Made by a program: the position numbers and the translations under genes. From assembly GCA_903922745.1 (NCBI GenBank), contig CAIXVA010000011.1, forward strand, positions 1 through 11,974: a stretch of DNA of 11,974 bases. The letters run 5' to 3'. A model generated the notes under the pieces. The model was not told where the DNA came from and searched no databases. It saw nothing but the letters and a program-made list of their open reading frames with translations. This DNA comes from an uncultured Actinomycetes bacterium. GTDB taxonomy: Bacteria > Actinomycetota > Actinomycetes > Nanopelagicales > Nanopelagicaceae. Below, piece by piece: positions 1 through 9,351 of the stretch (position 1 is its first letter; every line of letters begins with the position of its first letter).

Positions 1-2175
1 CAACGAGATAACCGCATCATTAATAGTGAGTGAGTCTCCCCCTGTTGTTCCTAGCTTTGTAATTGCAATTGAATTCTTAAGGGCCAATCCCTCAAGGCGC
101 GCAGTATGGGATGGGTCGATAGCAACAAGAACTCGACCAGGTGTTTCACTGATCAAGCTAACTCCTGCGTTTTCAAGTGCAATTGTTGCGCCAACTGTAT
201 GACGCAAAACCATCTCAGTTAATCCGGCAGATAATCCGCCTTGACTTAAATCATGGGCTGCAGCAAAGAAGGAGTTGCCTTCCAGAAGGAGCTCTATAAG
301 ACGCATTTCGCGCTGTAAATCAGCATCAGGAGATTGCCCAACGCGCTGGTTGTGTAAGAAAGCCCATTCACTGCCGGCAAGATCTTCGTGGGTTTCACCA
401 ACAAGATAGAGATCTAAACCAGCCTGTGTGAAACTCATTGGTGTGCGCGTGCGCACATCCTGAATAACACCTAGCACACCAATAACTGGCGTTGGCAAAA
501 TCGCTACTGATCCTGTTTGGTTATAGAAGGAAACATTGCCTCCTGTTACAGGTAGTCCCATTTCTAAACACCCATCTGCTAAGCCACGAACAGATTCAGC
601 AAACTGCCACATAACACCTGGATCTTCAGGTGAACCAAAGTTAAGACAGTTAGTAACTGCTAGTGGTCTGGCACCTGCCGTTGCAATATTTCGCGCAGCT
701 TCAGCCAATGCCAACTTTGCTCCTTGATAAGGATTTAAGTATGACCAGTTTGCATTGGCATCTGTTGAGATTGCAACACCAAGATGAGTTGTCTCATCAA
801 TCCGAACCATTCCTGAATCATCAGGTTGAGATTGAATTGTGTTGCCCTGAACATATTTGTCATATTGAGATGTGACCCATGATTTATCAGCAAGGTTTGG
901 AGCTGCAGCTAATTTTAATACTGCAGCTTTGACTTCCGCAGCAGTTACTGGAATCGGAACATTAACTTTTTGACCATTTACTTGATCGATGTAGGTAGGT
1001 TGTGCCAATGGACGGTTGTATACGGGTCCATCGTGGGCCACAGTGCGTGGTGGCACATCAACTATTAACTCACCATTCCATGTGATTTCAAGATGCTTTC
1101 CATCTGTTACTTCACCAATCACAGTGACCGTCACATCCCACTTCTTGCAAATTTCCAAGAATCGAGCAATCTTGCTTGGCTCCACAATTGCACACATACG
1201 CTCTTGGGATTCAGACATCAAAATCTCTTCAGGAGAAAGGGAGGGATCGCGCAATGGAACCTTGTCTAACTGCACCTTCATGCCGCCAGAACCACCTGAT
1301 GCCAGCTCACTCGTAGCACAGGATAAGCCTGCTCCGCCAAGGTCTTGGATACCAACAACTAGATCTTCAGCAAAGATTTCTAGTGAGCATTCAATCAAAA
1401 CCTTTTCAACAAACGGATCGCCCACCTGCACACTTGGACGCTTAGTAGATCCACCAGCGCCAAATGTTTCTGATGCAAGTACTGAAACTCCACCAATTCC
1501 ATCGCCACCTGTTTTTGCTCCATACAACACAACCAAATTGCCGGCACCTGCAGCCTTTGCCAACTTGATGTCACTATGTTTCATCACGCCAACACATAGT
1601 GCGTTAACAAGTGGGTTGCCTGCATAAGTTTCATCAAATGTAACTTCGCCACCAATATTTGGAAGACCCAGACAATTTCCGTATCCGCCAACACCTGCGA
1701 TGATTCCTGGCAACACACGTCGAGTATCAGGTGCATCTGCAGGACCAAAGCGAAGTGGATCCATTACTGCAATTGGACGAGCACCCATTGTCAAAATGTC
1801 ACGAACGATTCCACCAATACCTGTTGCAGCTCCTTGATATGGCTCAACAAATGATGGGTGATTATGTGATTCAATTTTAAAAGTCACGGCATATCCCTGA
1901 CCAACATCAACAACGCCAGCGTTTTCACCAATACCAACTAACAGCGCATCAGACTTTGGTGCTTTTTCACCAAACTGCTTCAAGTGAACCTTTGAAGATT
2001 TATAAGAACAATGCTCAGACCACATCACTGAATACATCGCAAGCTCTGATGATGTTGGACGACGACCAAGAATTTCCTTGATGCGCGCGTATTCGTCAGG
2101 CTTTAATCCAAGTTCGGCAAATGGTTGTGAGTTATCAGGTGTTGTCTGGGCAATCGCAACAGTATCTAGAGCCAT
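1..2175 (-). CDS. purL: Phosphoribosylformylglycinamidine synthase subunit PurL (3' end cut by window)
   Basis: Large ATP-dependent subunit of FGAM synthase, which converts FGAR plus ammonia from glutamine into FGAM in de novo purine synthesis; it works with PurS and PurQ in the cytoplasm. The minus strand is open from an ATG at 2175 to position 1: 725 codons, no stop reached. Small-type PurL proteins are about 740 residues, so only a short tail should be missing. Visible motifs: [12 protein letters not shown] near residues 51-62; [11 protein letters not shown] near 99-109, with the His expected in the active site; SESQERM in the middle; HDLSQGGL near the C-terminus. The ATG overlaps the purQ stop by one base (TAATG), and a GGTGAAG stretch just upstream can act as Shine-Dalgarno, so translation is probably coupled to purQ. 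No frameshift or missing motif was seen. The separate small PurS and PurQ genes upstream confirm the three-subunit form rather than the fused enterobacterial type. Confidence 0.97.
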   Translation of the reverse strand, partial: MALDTVAIAQTTPDNSQPFAELGLKPDEYARIKEILGRRPTSSELAMYSVMWSEHCSYKSSKVHLKQFGEKAPKSDALLVGIGENAGVVDVGQGYAVTFKIESHNHPSFVEPYQGAATGIGGIVRDILTMGARPIAVMDPLRFGPADAPDTRRVLPGIIAGVGGYGNCLGLPNIGGEVTFDETYAGNPLVNALCVGVMKHSDIKLAKAAGAGNLVVLYGAKTGGDGIGGVSVLASETFGAGGSTKRPSVQVGDPFVEKVLIECSLEIFAEDLVVGIQDLGGAGLSCATSELASGGSGGMKVQLDKVPLRDPSLSPEEILMSESQERMCAIVEPSKIARFLEICKKWDVTVTVIGEVTDGKHLEITWNGELIVDVPPRTVAHDGPVYNRPLAQPTYIDQVNGQKVNVPIPVTAAEVKAAVLKLAAAPNLADKSWVTSQYDKYVQGNTIQSQPDDSGMVRIDETTHLGVAISTDANANWSYLNPYQGAKLALAEAARNIATAGARPLAVTNCLNFGSPEDPGVMWQFAESVRGLADGCLEMGLPVTGGNVSFYNQTGSVAILPTPVIGVLGVIQDVRTRTPMSFTQAGLDLYLVGETHEDLAGSEWAFLHNQRVGQSPDADLQREMRLIELLLEGNSFFAAAHDLSQGGLSAGLTEMVLRHTVGATIALENAGVSLISETPGRVLVAIDPSHTARLEGLALKNSIAITKLGTTGGDSLTINDAVISL

Positions 2176-2843
2176 TACTTCACCATTGCATTCAGGATAG
2201 ATGTAAAGAAGCCAAGACCTTGCGCAGATGGTCCTGTTTGCTCATTAATGGCGTGCTCTGGGTGGGGCATTAACCCAACGACATTGCCCTTGGCATTAGT
2301 TATTCCAGCGATCAAATTGCGTGATCCGTTGGGGTTTTCACCCACATAACGGGCTATTACGCGGCCTTCACCTTCAAGCATTGCAAGTGTTTGATCATCA
2401 CACTGAAAAGAACCCTCGCCATTTTTAAGTGGAATAACAATTTGTTCACCCTGCTTAAATGAGCTAGTCCACGGTGTTTGATTGTTAACGATTTCAATCT
2501 CTTGATCACGGCACAAGAAGTGCAGATCAGAGTTACGAGTCAGCGCACCGGGTAACAAGTGCGATTCACACAGCACCTGGAAACCATTGCAAATACCAAG
2601 AACTGGCATTCCTTTATTGGCAGCATCAATTACAAGTTGCATAACTGGTGCAAACCGTGAAATTGCACCACAGCGCAAGTAATCCCCATAAGAAAAGCCA
2701 CCAGGCAAGATGACAGCATCAACGTTTTTTAGATCCGCATCCCCATGCCACAGCGAAACCGCTTCTGCACCGCCAACTACTACTGCGCGCGCAGCATCGC
2801 GATCATCCAGAGTTCCTGGAAAGGTAATAACTCCAACGCGCAT
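2175..2843 (-). CDS. purQ: FGAM synthase glutaminase subunit PurQ
   Basis: Class I glutamine amidotransferase, 222 residues, normal for the family. It hydrolyses glutamine and passes ammonia to PurL. The start of the protein has the typical GVITFPGT strand. The oxyanion region [14 protein letters not shown] lies at about residues 47-60. The nucleophile elbow GICNGFQ gives Cys85, and MPHPEHA gives His194 and Glu196, completing the catalytic triad. The ATG overlaps the purS stop by one base (TAATG) and the stop overlaps the purL start in the same way, so the three subunits of one enzyme complex are arranged for coupled, balanced translation. The GAGAAG just before the start is a modest Shine-Dalgarno sequence. 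Nothing is missing or unusual. Confidence 0.98.
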   Translation of the reverse strand: MRVGVITFPGTLDDRDAARAVVVGGAEAVSLWHGDADLKNVDAVILPGGFSYGDYLRCGAISRFAPVMQLVIDAANKGMPVLGICNGFQVLCESHLLPGALTRNSDLHFLCRDQEIEIVNNQTPWTSSFKQGEQIVIPLKNGEGSFQCDDQTLAMLEGEGRVIARYVGENPNGSRNLIAGITNAKGNVVGLMPHPEHAINEQTGPSAQGLGFFTSILNAMVK

Positions 2844-3088
2844 TACTTCTCAACTCTCACGACATAGTTTTCAATGACTGGGTTAGATAGCAAGACTTCA
2901 GCAGCTTTTTCTACTTCAGCAAGTTGAGCCGCAGTTGGTTCGCCATCAATGTCAATTTCAAATCGTTTTCCTTGACGAACAGAGTTGGCAAAGGAGAATC
3001 CAAGTCGTGGCAACGCAGAGGCAACCGCATTTCCTTGAGGGTCCAGAATCTCAGGCTTTAACATCACATCAACCACGATCTTTGCCAT
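2843..3088 (-). CDS. purS: FGAM synthase subunit PurS
   Basis: Small structural subunit (81 residues) that bridges PurL and PurQ and is thought to help channel ammonia in the bacterial PurSQL complex. The sequence begins [20 protein letters not shown] and contains [20 protein letters not shown], the usual PurS pattern; PurS proteins are about 80-85 residues. It lies 15 bases downstream of purC and has a clear Shine-Dalgarno sequence, AAGGGAG at 3097-3103, eight bases before the ATG. This makes it the first gene of the tightly coupled purS-purQ-purL block and a possible independent ribosome entry point within the operon. Confidence 0.96.
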   Translation of the reverse strand: MAKIVVDVMLKPEILDPQGNAVASALPRLGFSFANSVRQGKRFEIDIDGEPTAAQLAEVEKAAEVLLSNPVIENYVVRVEK

Positions 3089-3103
3089 TTATATTTCTCC
3101 CTT

Positions 3104-3985
3104 TTAGAACTTGCTGCCAGTGATTCGGAAAAATGCTTCTTCGTAACGCTGTGCCGTCTTATCTACGATCTCAACTGGTAGTTCAGGGGGTGGGCTATTT
3201 CTATCCCATCCACTTGATACTAGGTAGTCACGTAGAAATTGCTTGTCATAGGAAGGCTGCACCCCACCTGGCTTCCACGTTGAGGCCTCCCAAAACCGTG
3301 AGGAATCAGGGGTTAGAGCCTCATCGCCAAGCACAATCTGGCCTTTCTCGCTGCGGCCAAATTCAAACTTTGTATCTGCCACGATGATTCCCCGGCTAGC
3401 TGCAAACTCTGCTGCTGTTTCATATAACTTAAGTGTTAGCTCGCGAAGCTGCGCAGCATCATCTGCGCCAACTATTGATACTGCGCCATCAAAATCAATA
3501 TTGATATCGTGATCGCCAATTTCAGCTTTAGTTGCTGGTGTAAAGATGCTCTCTGGCAATTGTGATCCGTCCAGCAAACCATCTGGCAACTTATTCCCAC
3601 AGACAGTTTTGTTGTTCTGGTACTCACTCCAACCGCTACCTGTTAAGTATCCGCGGGCAACACATTCAACATCAAACATAGTTAGTGGTTGCACAATAAT
3701 TGCGCGATCTTCAACGACATCAGGTACATCTGTCGAGATGATGTGGTTGCCAATAATGTCTTCCAGCAGTTCAAACCAAAATAATGACAGCTGAGTTAGA
3801 ACAGCGCCTTTGCCAGGTATTGCAGTTGGCATGACCCAGTCATAGGCAGAAATACGATCTGATGCAACAAGCAAGATTTCTTTTTTATCATTTGTATACA
3901 GGTCTCTGACTTTTCCGGTGCGCAGATGTTTCCACCCAGTTATTTCAGGCGCTGGCGGTGGGCCAGCTAGGCCAAAGCCGCTCAC
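3104..3985 (-). CDS. purC: SAICAR synthetase (phosphoribosylaminoimidazole-succinocarboxamide synthase)
   Basis: Cytoplasmic enzyme that joins CAIR and aspartate with ATP to form SAICAR; PurB then releases fumarate from that product. The 293 residues match the longer PurC form common in Actinobacteria. Motifs: GKVRDLY at about 24-30; SDRISAYDWVMPTAIPGKG at about 42-60; ECVARGYLTGSGWSEY at about 107-122; VADTKFEFG at about 202-210; LGDEALTPDSSRFW at about 219-232. The chosen start is a GTG at 3985. It overlaps the purB TGA by four bases (GTGA), and the protein then reads MSGFGLAGPPPAP before the conserved fold, so a coupled start is likely; there is no strong Shine-Dalgarno sequence. purS follows after 15 bases. 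Confidence 0.97.
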   Translation of the reverse strand: MSGFGLAGPPPAPEITGWKHLRTGKVRDLYTNDKKEILLVASDRISAYDWVMPTAIPGKGAVLTQLSLFWFELLEDIIGNHIISTDVPDVVEDRAIIVQPLTMFDVECVARGYLTGSGWSEYQNNKTVCGNKLPDGLLDGSQLPESIFTPATKAEIGDHDINIDFDGAVSIVGADDAAQLRELTLKLYETAAEFAASRGIIVADTKFEFGRSEKGQIVLGDEALTPDSSRFWEASTWKPGGVQPSYDKQFLRDYLVSSGWDRNSPPPELPVEIVDKTAQRYEEAFFRITGSKF

Positions 3986-5403
3986 CGAATAGAGCCGGGC
4001 TTGTACTGCGCTGCGGCAGGGTGCGCGGAAGTAATCGCACCGATGCGATGTACAACTCGAGCTACTTGTTGGCGAGCATCGCCAGTAAATTCGATGGGAT
4101 CACTAATCAAAACATCTAATGCTGCGCGATCAAGCGGCAGGCGATCGTCTGCGGCCAAATCATCTAGAAGTGTGTTCTTCTTTCCTTCGCGCATTCCAAG
4201 AGCGGCTTTAACTGCGTGCTCTTTAATAACTTCATGTGCAACTTCGCGACCAACGCCGCACTTGACAGCGGCCATAAGAATTTTTGTTGTGGCTAAGAAT
4301 GGTAAATAACGCTCTAATTCAGCACTGATAACAGCCGGGAACGCCCCGAACTCGTCAAGGACTGTAAGCATTGTTTCGAGCAAGCCATCGATTGCATAGA
4401 AAGCATCAGGCAATGCAACACGGCGAACAACGCTGCATGAAACATCGCCTTCATTCCATTGATCACCAGATAGCTCGCTCACCATTGATGCATAGCCACG
4501 CAAAACAACTGAGAGACCATTAACTCGCTCGCATGAACGTGTATTCATCTTGTGAGGCATTGCGCTGCTACCAACCTGGCCAGCTTTAAATCCTTCTGTA
4601 ACAAGTTCGGCACCAGCCATCAAACGAATTGAGGTGGCAAGAGATGATGGTGATGATGCAATCTGAACAAGTGTTGTTACAACATCATAATCAAATGAAC
4701 GAGGATAAATCTGGCCAGTTGAATCTAGAACATTATTAAACCCAAGTTCTTTTGCGATCGCAGCTTCTAACTTAAAGTGCGCATCCGATGAACCAAGAAG
4801 ATCAATTGAATCTTGCGCAGTACCGACTGGACCTTTAATTCCGCGCATTGGGTAGCGATCTTGTAACGCAGTTAAACGTTCGTATGCAAATAACAACTCT
4901 TCAGCAGCTGATGCAAAACGCTTTCCTAAAGTTGTTACTTGTGCAGGAACGTTGTGTGAACGTCCAGCAATTGGTTGATCGGCATACTGAGTTGCGCGTT
5001 CTGCAAGACGAGCAAGAAGTGTTACGACCTTGTCATGAACAATTTCTAAACCATTTCGAATCTGGAGCGCTTCAATGTTTTCTGTCAGATCGCGGCTAGT
5101 CATACCTGCGTGAATAGCTTCGTGGCCAGCCAGAGCATTGAACTCTTCAATCCGCGCTTTAACATCGTGACGTGTTTGCTTTTCGCGGGCATCAATTGAT
5201 GCAAGATCCACTCGTGTAATTACATTTTCGTAATCTGTAATTACATCCTTGGAAATCGCGTGGCCGAGCGTTGATTGAGCGCGCATGACCGCGATCCACA
5301 ACTTACGTTCGGCAATAATTTTGGCCTCTGGCGCGAAAATTTCGCGCATCGCAGCTGATGCATAACGGCTAGCAAGCAGGCTCATTGGTGAATTATCCGT
5401 CAT
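3982..5403 (-). CDS. purB: Adenylosuccinate lyase
   Basis: Fumarase/aspartase-superfamily lyase with two roles: SAICAR to AICAR in IMP synthesis, and adenylosuccinate to AMP after PurA. It has 473 residues, like the mycobacterial enzyme, and closely follows the actinobacterial pattern. Motifs: LASRYASAAMREI near the start; TRHDVKARIEEFN at 77-89; HAGMTSRDLTENIE at 98-111; GRSHNVPAQVTTLGKR at 147-162; the superfamily signature GSSAMPHKMN at 278-287, holding the catalytic serine loop. Active enzymes of this family are homotetramers. The ATG at 5403 directly abuts the purD stop (TAAATG). AGAAGGG at 5411-5417, seven bases upstream, is a good Shine-Dalgarno sequence inside the purD end. The C-terminus overlaps the purC GTG by four bases. 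Having purC, purB and purA together places the enzyme's partners for both reactions in one transcript. Confidence 0.98.
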   Translation of the reverse strand: MTDNSPMSLLASRYASAAMREIFAPEAKIIAERKLWIAVMRAQSTLGHAISKDVITDYENVITRVDLASIDAREKQTRHDVKARIEEFNALAGHEAIHAGMTSRDLTENIEALQIRNGLEIVHDKVVTLLARLAERATQYADQPIAGRSHNVPAQVTTLGKRFASAAEELLFAYERLTALQDRYPMRGIKGPVGTAQDSIDLLGSSDAHFKLEAAIAKELGFNNVLDSTGQIYPRSFDYDVVTTLVQIASSPSSLATSIRLMAGAELVTEGFKAGQVGSSAMPHKMNTRSCERVNGLSVVLRGYASMVSELSGDQWNEGDVSCSVVRRVALPDAFYAIDGLLETMLTVLDEFGAFPAVISAELERYLPFLATTKILMAAVKCGVGREVAHEVIKEHAVKAALGMREGKKNTLLDDLAADDRLPLDRAALDVLISDPIEFTGDARQQVARVVHRIGAITSAHPAAAQYKPGSIR

Positions 5404-6648
5404 TTAATTGCCCTTCTCTGCCACCGACGCATTAAGCGCGATGTCTGTGCGATAAAACGATCCAGCAAGTGAGATTTGGCTAATCGCACGGTAGGCACGG
5501 TTTCGGGCTTCTGTCAGATCTTCGCCTATTCCGGTAACTGTTAGTACCCGGCCACCTGATGCAACAACACCTTGTTCTGTGGCTGAAGTACCTGCGTGAT
5601 AAATCTGAACATTGTCGATTGCAGTAAATCCCGTGATTGCCCCGCCGCTCTTAGGCGCAGCTGGATAACCTTCAGCGGCCAAAACAACTGTTACCGCTGA
5701 TTCATCTTTCCAATCCAGTGTTGTACCTTTCAAATTTCCAGTTGCAGCGTTGTATAACAAAGTTGCAAGTGGAGTCTTAAGTAGTGGAATCAAAACTTGT
5801 GTTTCAGGATCACCGAAGCGCGCATTAAATTCGATTACGCGAGTCCCGTGATCTGTGAGTGCAAGACCTGCATATAGCAAACCAACAAATGGAGTTCCAC
5901 GCGCAGCCATTTCAGCAATCATCGGTGCTAAAACTTGTTTGTATGTATCCTCGATGATGTCAGATGGTGCCCATGGCAATGGAGAGTACGCGCCCATGCC
6001 ACCTGTGTTTGGTCCTTGATCACCATCGAGTGCGCGTTTGAAATCTTGTGCTGGCTGCATGGGCACAATTGTTGTTCCATCGCTAATGCCAAATAGTGAA
6101 ACTTCTGGACCCTCTAAATACTCCTCAATAACAACTCTTTTGCACCCTAAAGCGTGATCAAGTGCTTCTTGGCGATTAGTCGTAACTACGACACCTTTGC
6201 CTGCAGCTAAACCATCATCTTTAACAACATACGGCGCATCAAATGCATCTAATGCGATCTCAATTTCATGTTGAGTTGTGCAGGTGAAACTGTGTGCTGT
6301 TGGAACGCCAGCATCGCGCATAACTTCTTTAGCAAAGTTCTTTGATCCTTCTATTTGTGCAGCCGCTTTAGATGGGCCAAAAACAGCGATTCCGGCTGCT
6401 CGTAGGATGTCTGCAACACCATTTACTAAAGGGACTTCTGGCCCAACAACAACGAGATCTACATGAAGTCGCTGAGCTAAATTAAGAATTGCTTGATTGT
6501 CTGTAACTGCAAGTGGATGACATTGAGCAAATTGTGCGATGCCTGGATTGCCTGGTGCGACATGTAGTTCGGTACAGGCTGGATCTGCTTGCAGTCCTAC
6601 TCCTAGTGCGTGTTCGCGTCCGCCGCTTCCGACTAGGAGGATTTTCAT
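5404..6648 (-). CDS. purD: Phosphoribosylamine-glycine ligase (GAR synthetase)
   Basis: ATP-grasp ligase for the second step of purine synthesis: phosphoribosylamine + glycine + ATP to GAR. The 414 residues are a normal monofunctional length, with no fused PurM or PurN domain. Motifs: MKILLVGSGGREHAL at 1-15 (N domain); VVGPEVPLVNG at 67-77; DGLAAGKGV at 145-153 (ATP-binding loop); EEYLEGPEVSLFG at 175-187; GPNTGGMGAYSP at 212-223; IEFNARFGDPETQ at 272-284 (metal and ATP binding). The ATG lies two bases after the purA stop. The nearest purine-rich stretch, AAAGGA, is about 12 bases away and weak, so reinitiation after purA translation is likely. The stop abuts the purB start. Confidence 0.98.
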   Translation of the reverse strand: MKILLVGSGGREHALGVGLQADPACTELHVAPGNPGIAQFAQCHPLAVTDNQAILNLAQRLHVDLVVVGPEVPLVNGVADILRAAGIAVFGPSKAAAQIEGSKNFAKEVMRDAGVPTAHSFTCTTQHEIEIALDAFDAPYVVKDDGLAAGKGVVVTTNRQEALDHALGCKRVVIEEYLEGPEVSLFGISDGTTIVPMQPAQDFKRALDGDQGPNTGGMGAYSPLPWAPSDIIEDTYKQVLAPMIAEMAARGTPFVGLLYAGLALTDHGTRVIEFNARFGDPETQVLIPLLKTPLATLLYNAATGNLKGTTLDWKDESAVTVVLAAEGYPAAPKSGGAITGFTAIDNVQIYHAGTSATEQGVVASGGRVLTVTGIGEDLTEARNRAYRAISQISLAGSFYRTDIALNASVAEKGN

Positions 6649-6650
6649 TC

Positions 6651-7958
<1,308 letters not shown>

Positions 7959-7962
7959 TTAA

Positions 7963-8997
7963 TTACTTAAGTGATGAAGTACCGGTTGAACGCAAATCTT
8001 CACAACCACGAACAACGCGAGCTGCCATTCCTGCTTCTGCAGCCTTGCCCCACGCACGAGGATCGTACGCCTTCTTGTTTCCTACTTCTCCATCAATCTT
8101 TAGTACCCCATCGTAGTTTTTGAGCATGTGATCAACAACGGGACGTGTGAATGCGTACTGCGTATCTGTGTCGATATTCATCTTAATTACGCCGTAATCA
8201 AGTGATTCGCGAATCTCTGAAAGAAGTGAGCCAGAACCACCGTGGAATACCAAGTCCATTGGCTTGCTGCCTGCTGGCAAACCAAGCTTTGTAGCAACTG
8301 CTTCTTGCAATGTTGCAAGGATCTTTGGCTGCAATACAACGTTACCTGGCTTATATACGCCGTGAACATTTCCGAATGTTGCCGCCACCATGTAACGAGC
8401 ATTCACATCTGTTCCAAGAGTTTCAATTGTCATTAATGCATCTTCAGGTGTTGAGTACAACTTTGCATCATGCTTTGCTTCGATGCCATCTTCTTCTCCA
8501 CCAACAACACCAATTTCAATTTCAAGAATTGTTTTTGCCGCAACTGACATCGCCAACATTTCCTTAGCGACCTTCATATTTTCGGTCATGTCTACCGCTG
8601 ATCCATCCCACATATGTGAGTTGAACAATGGAGCCTTGCCTGACTTAAGTCGATCTGCACCAAAAGCAAGAAGTGGACGCATGAAGCCATCTAACTTTTC
8701 TGCTGGGCAGTGATCTGTGTGAATTCCAATATTTACTTTGTAGTTCTTTGCAACAACATGTGCGAACTCTGCGAGCGCTACTGCGCCATCAACCATGTTC
8801 TTTACAGTTGAACCTGATGCGTATTCAGCCCCGCCCCATGAAAACTGGATGATTCCATCTGATTCTGCTTCGGCGAAACCACGAATTGCAGCTGTGATGG
8901 TCTGAGATGATGAAACGTTGATTGCTGGGTAAGCGAATGCGCCCTTTTTAGCGCGATCCAACATATCCGCATAAATTTCGGGGGTTGCAATTGGCAT
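7963..8997 (-). CDS. fba: Class II fructose-bisphosphate aldolase
   Basis: Zinc-dependent aldolase of glycolysis and gluconeogenesis: fructose 1,6-bisphosphate to and from DHAP plus glyceraldehyde 3-phosphate. The 344 residues equal the length I recall for the Mycobacterium tuberculosis enzyme, and the sequence is very similar throughout. Motifs: HTDHCP at 93-98 (catalytic Asp95, zinc ligand His96); LFNSHMWDGSAV at 124-135; EIEIGVVGGEEDG at 159-171; FGNVHGVYKPGN at 208-219 (zinc ligand His212); FHGGSGS at 251-257 (His252); MNIDTDTQYAFTRP at 273-286. Residue 54, after Ser53, is Trp where relatives have Thr or Asn. Shine-Dalgarno AGGAG at 9003-9007, five bases before the ATG. It is the first large gene of the apparent operon with purA and the other pur genes. 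I found no convincing promoter in the 99 bases between the start and the upstream terminator. Confidence 0.98.
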   Translation of the reverse strand: MPIATPEIYADMLDRAKKGAFAYPAINVSSSQTITAAIRGFAEAESDGIIQFSWGGAEYASGSTVKNMVDGAVALAEFAHVVAKNYKVNIGIHTDHCPAEKLDGFMRPLLAFGADRLKSGKAPLFNSHMWDGSAVDMTENMKVAKEMLAMSVAAKTILEIEIGVVGGEEDGIEAKHDAKLYSTPEDALMTIETLGTDVNARYMVAATFGNVHGVYKPGNVVLQPKILATLQEAVATKLGLPAGSKPMDLVFHGGSGSLLSEIRESLDYGVIKMNIDTDTQYAFTRPVVDHMLKNYDGVLKIDGEVGNKKAYDPRAWGKAAEAGMAARVVRGCEDLRSTGTSSLK

Positions 8998-9096
8998 TCT
9001 GACTCCTAAGAACTCGTTGTAATTCTTTAGACTGAGCGCTTCGTTGAGTCGTCTAGAGGCTTACGGCCAATCCTCTCACTTCTGCCTTCATGGCAC

Positions 9097-9134
9097 AAAA
9101 AGACCCCCCGTACAGCTACACGGAGGGTCTTTTT
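9097..9134. terminator. Bidirectional Rho-independent terminator after the small gene
   Basis: The left arm AAAAAGACCCCCCGT (9097-9111) pairs with ACGGAGGGTCTTTTT (9120-9134) with a single C/A mismatch, leaving an 8-base loop. Read on the minus strand, the GC-rich stem ends in five T's, a textbook intrinsic terminator; read on the plus strand it also ends in five T's. It begins six bases past the stop of the 35-codon gene at 9141-9248 and lies about 100 bases upstream of fba. Both large neighbours start away from this site, so the terminator would have no job unless the small gene is transcribed. Confidence 0.93.
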
Positions 9135-9140
9135 CCTGCT

Positions 9141-9248
9141 TTACATCAGGGTTTTTAGGGCCTGAGCCAAGAAACGGGCCAGGGCTGCAGCCAAGGCGGG
9201 ATTGGTTAGCATCTTCATAAAGAAGGTAACAAAGGCAGCGATACTCAT
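9141..9248 (-). CDS. 35-residue cationic amphipathic small protein, unknown function
   Basis: Not recognised. The ORF runs from ATG at 9248 to TAA at 9141. It is preceded by a strong Shine-Dalgarno sequence (AAAGGAG, 9253-9259) and followed after six bases by a strong terminator, so it has all parts of a complete gene. The peptide starts [14 protein letters not shown], then TNP, and ends [14 protein letters not shown]. It has no acidic residues and three basic ones (Lys12, Arg25, Lys32). Residues 2-14 are mostly hydrophobic. Residues 18-35 can form an Ala/Leu-rich helix with Leu19, Leu23, Phe26, Leu27 and Leu34 near one face and Arg25, Gln29 and Lys32 on another, with Asn16-Pro17 as a likely break. 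It probably associates with membranes. Candidates are a small membrane protein, a toxin-like or secreted cationic peptide, or a leader peptide controlling the downstream fba-pur operon; none is established. An in-frame upstream extension to 9389 exists but lacks a comparable ribosome site and would run into acs. Confidence 0.75.
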   Translation of the reverse strand: MSIAAFVTFFMKMLTNPALAAALARFLAQALKTLM

Positions 9249-9252
9249 GATT

Positions 9253-9259
9253 CTCCTTT
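9253..9259 (-). promoter_or_regulatory. Shine-Dalgarno sequence of the small gene
   Basis: AAAGGAG on the minus strand, four bases before the ATG at 9248. It is among the strongest ribosome sites in the window. It fixes the start of the 35-codon ORF at 9248 rather than at the longer in-frame ATG at 9389. Confidence 0.75.
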
Positions 9260-9297
9260 CTTTTGGCGCATCTTCAAGCCATATAGAGGTTAGAAAA

Positions 9298-9326
9298 TCC
9301 ATATCCGCTGTGGCTGTTGATAACAA
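9298..9326 (-). promoter_or_regulatory. Possible promoter of the small gene
   Basis: On the minus strand TTGTTA (9326-9321) is followed after 17 bases by TATGGA (9303-9298). This would place the transcript start near 9291 and give a leader of about 43 bases before the ATG at 9248. The -35 element and spacing are good; the -10 lacks the final T. Tentative. Confidence 0.3.
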
Positions 9327-9343
9327 TGCGCAGCAGGTAACCT
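9317..9343 (+). promoter_or_regulatory. Possible acs promoter giving a leaderless transcript
   Basis: TTGATA (9317-9322) and TAACCT (9338-9343, fitting the actinobacterial TANNNT -10 pattern) are separated by 15 bases, shorter than ideal. The start point expected 6-9 bases after the -10 falls at or next to the acs ATG at 9352. This would explain why no good Shine-Dalgarno sequence precedes that ATG. The -35 overlaps that of the candidate minus-strand promoter by two bases. Tentative. Confidence 0.3.
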
Positions 9344-9351
9344 CTAGCGTT

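Noticed and set aside
1016-1627. 203-codon plus-strand open frame inside purL
   Set aside because: It is antisense to a well-conserved stretch of purL, has low-complexity Ser/Thr/Pro-rich content and shows no recognisable domain; a shadow frame.
9029-9054. Inverted repeat GACT/AGTC in the fba leader
   Set aside because: Only four paired bases with a 13-base loop; expected by chance.
9053-9091. 12-codon minus-strand ORF between the terminator and fba (MKAEVRGLAVSL)
   Set aside because: No well-placed Shine-Dalgarno sequence; the start lies just past the terminator T-run, and there is no run of regulatory codons as in classic leader peptides.
9202-9351. 50-residue N-terminal extension of Acs with a signal-peptide look
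   Set aside because: Acs is cytoplasmic, the normal start is at 9352, and the extension is the complement of the hydrophobic small gene.
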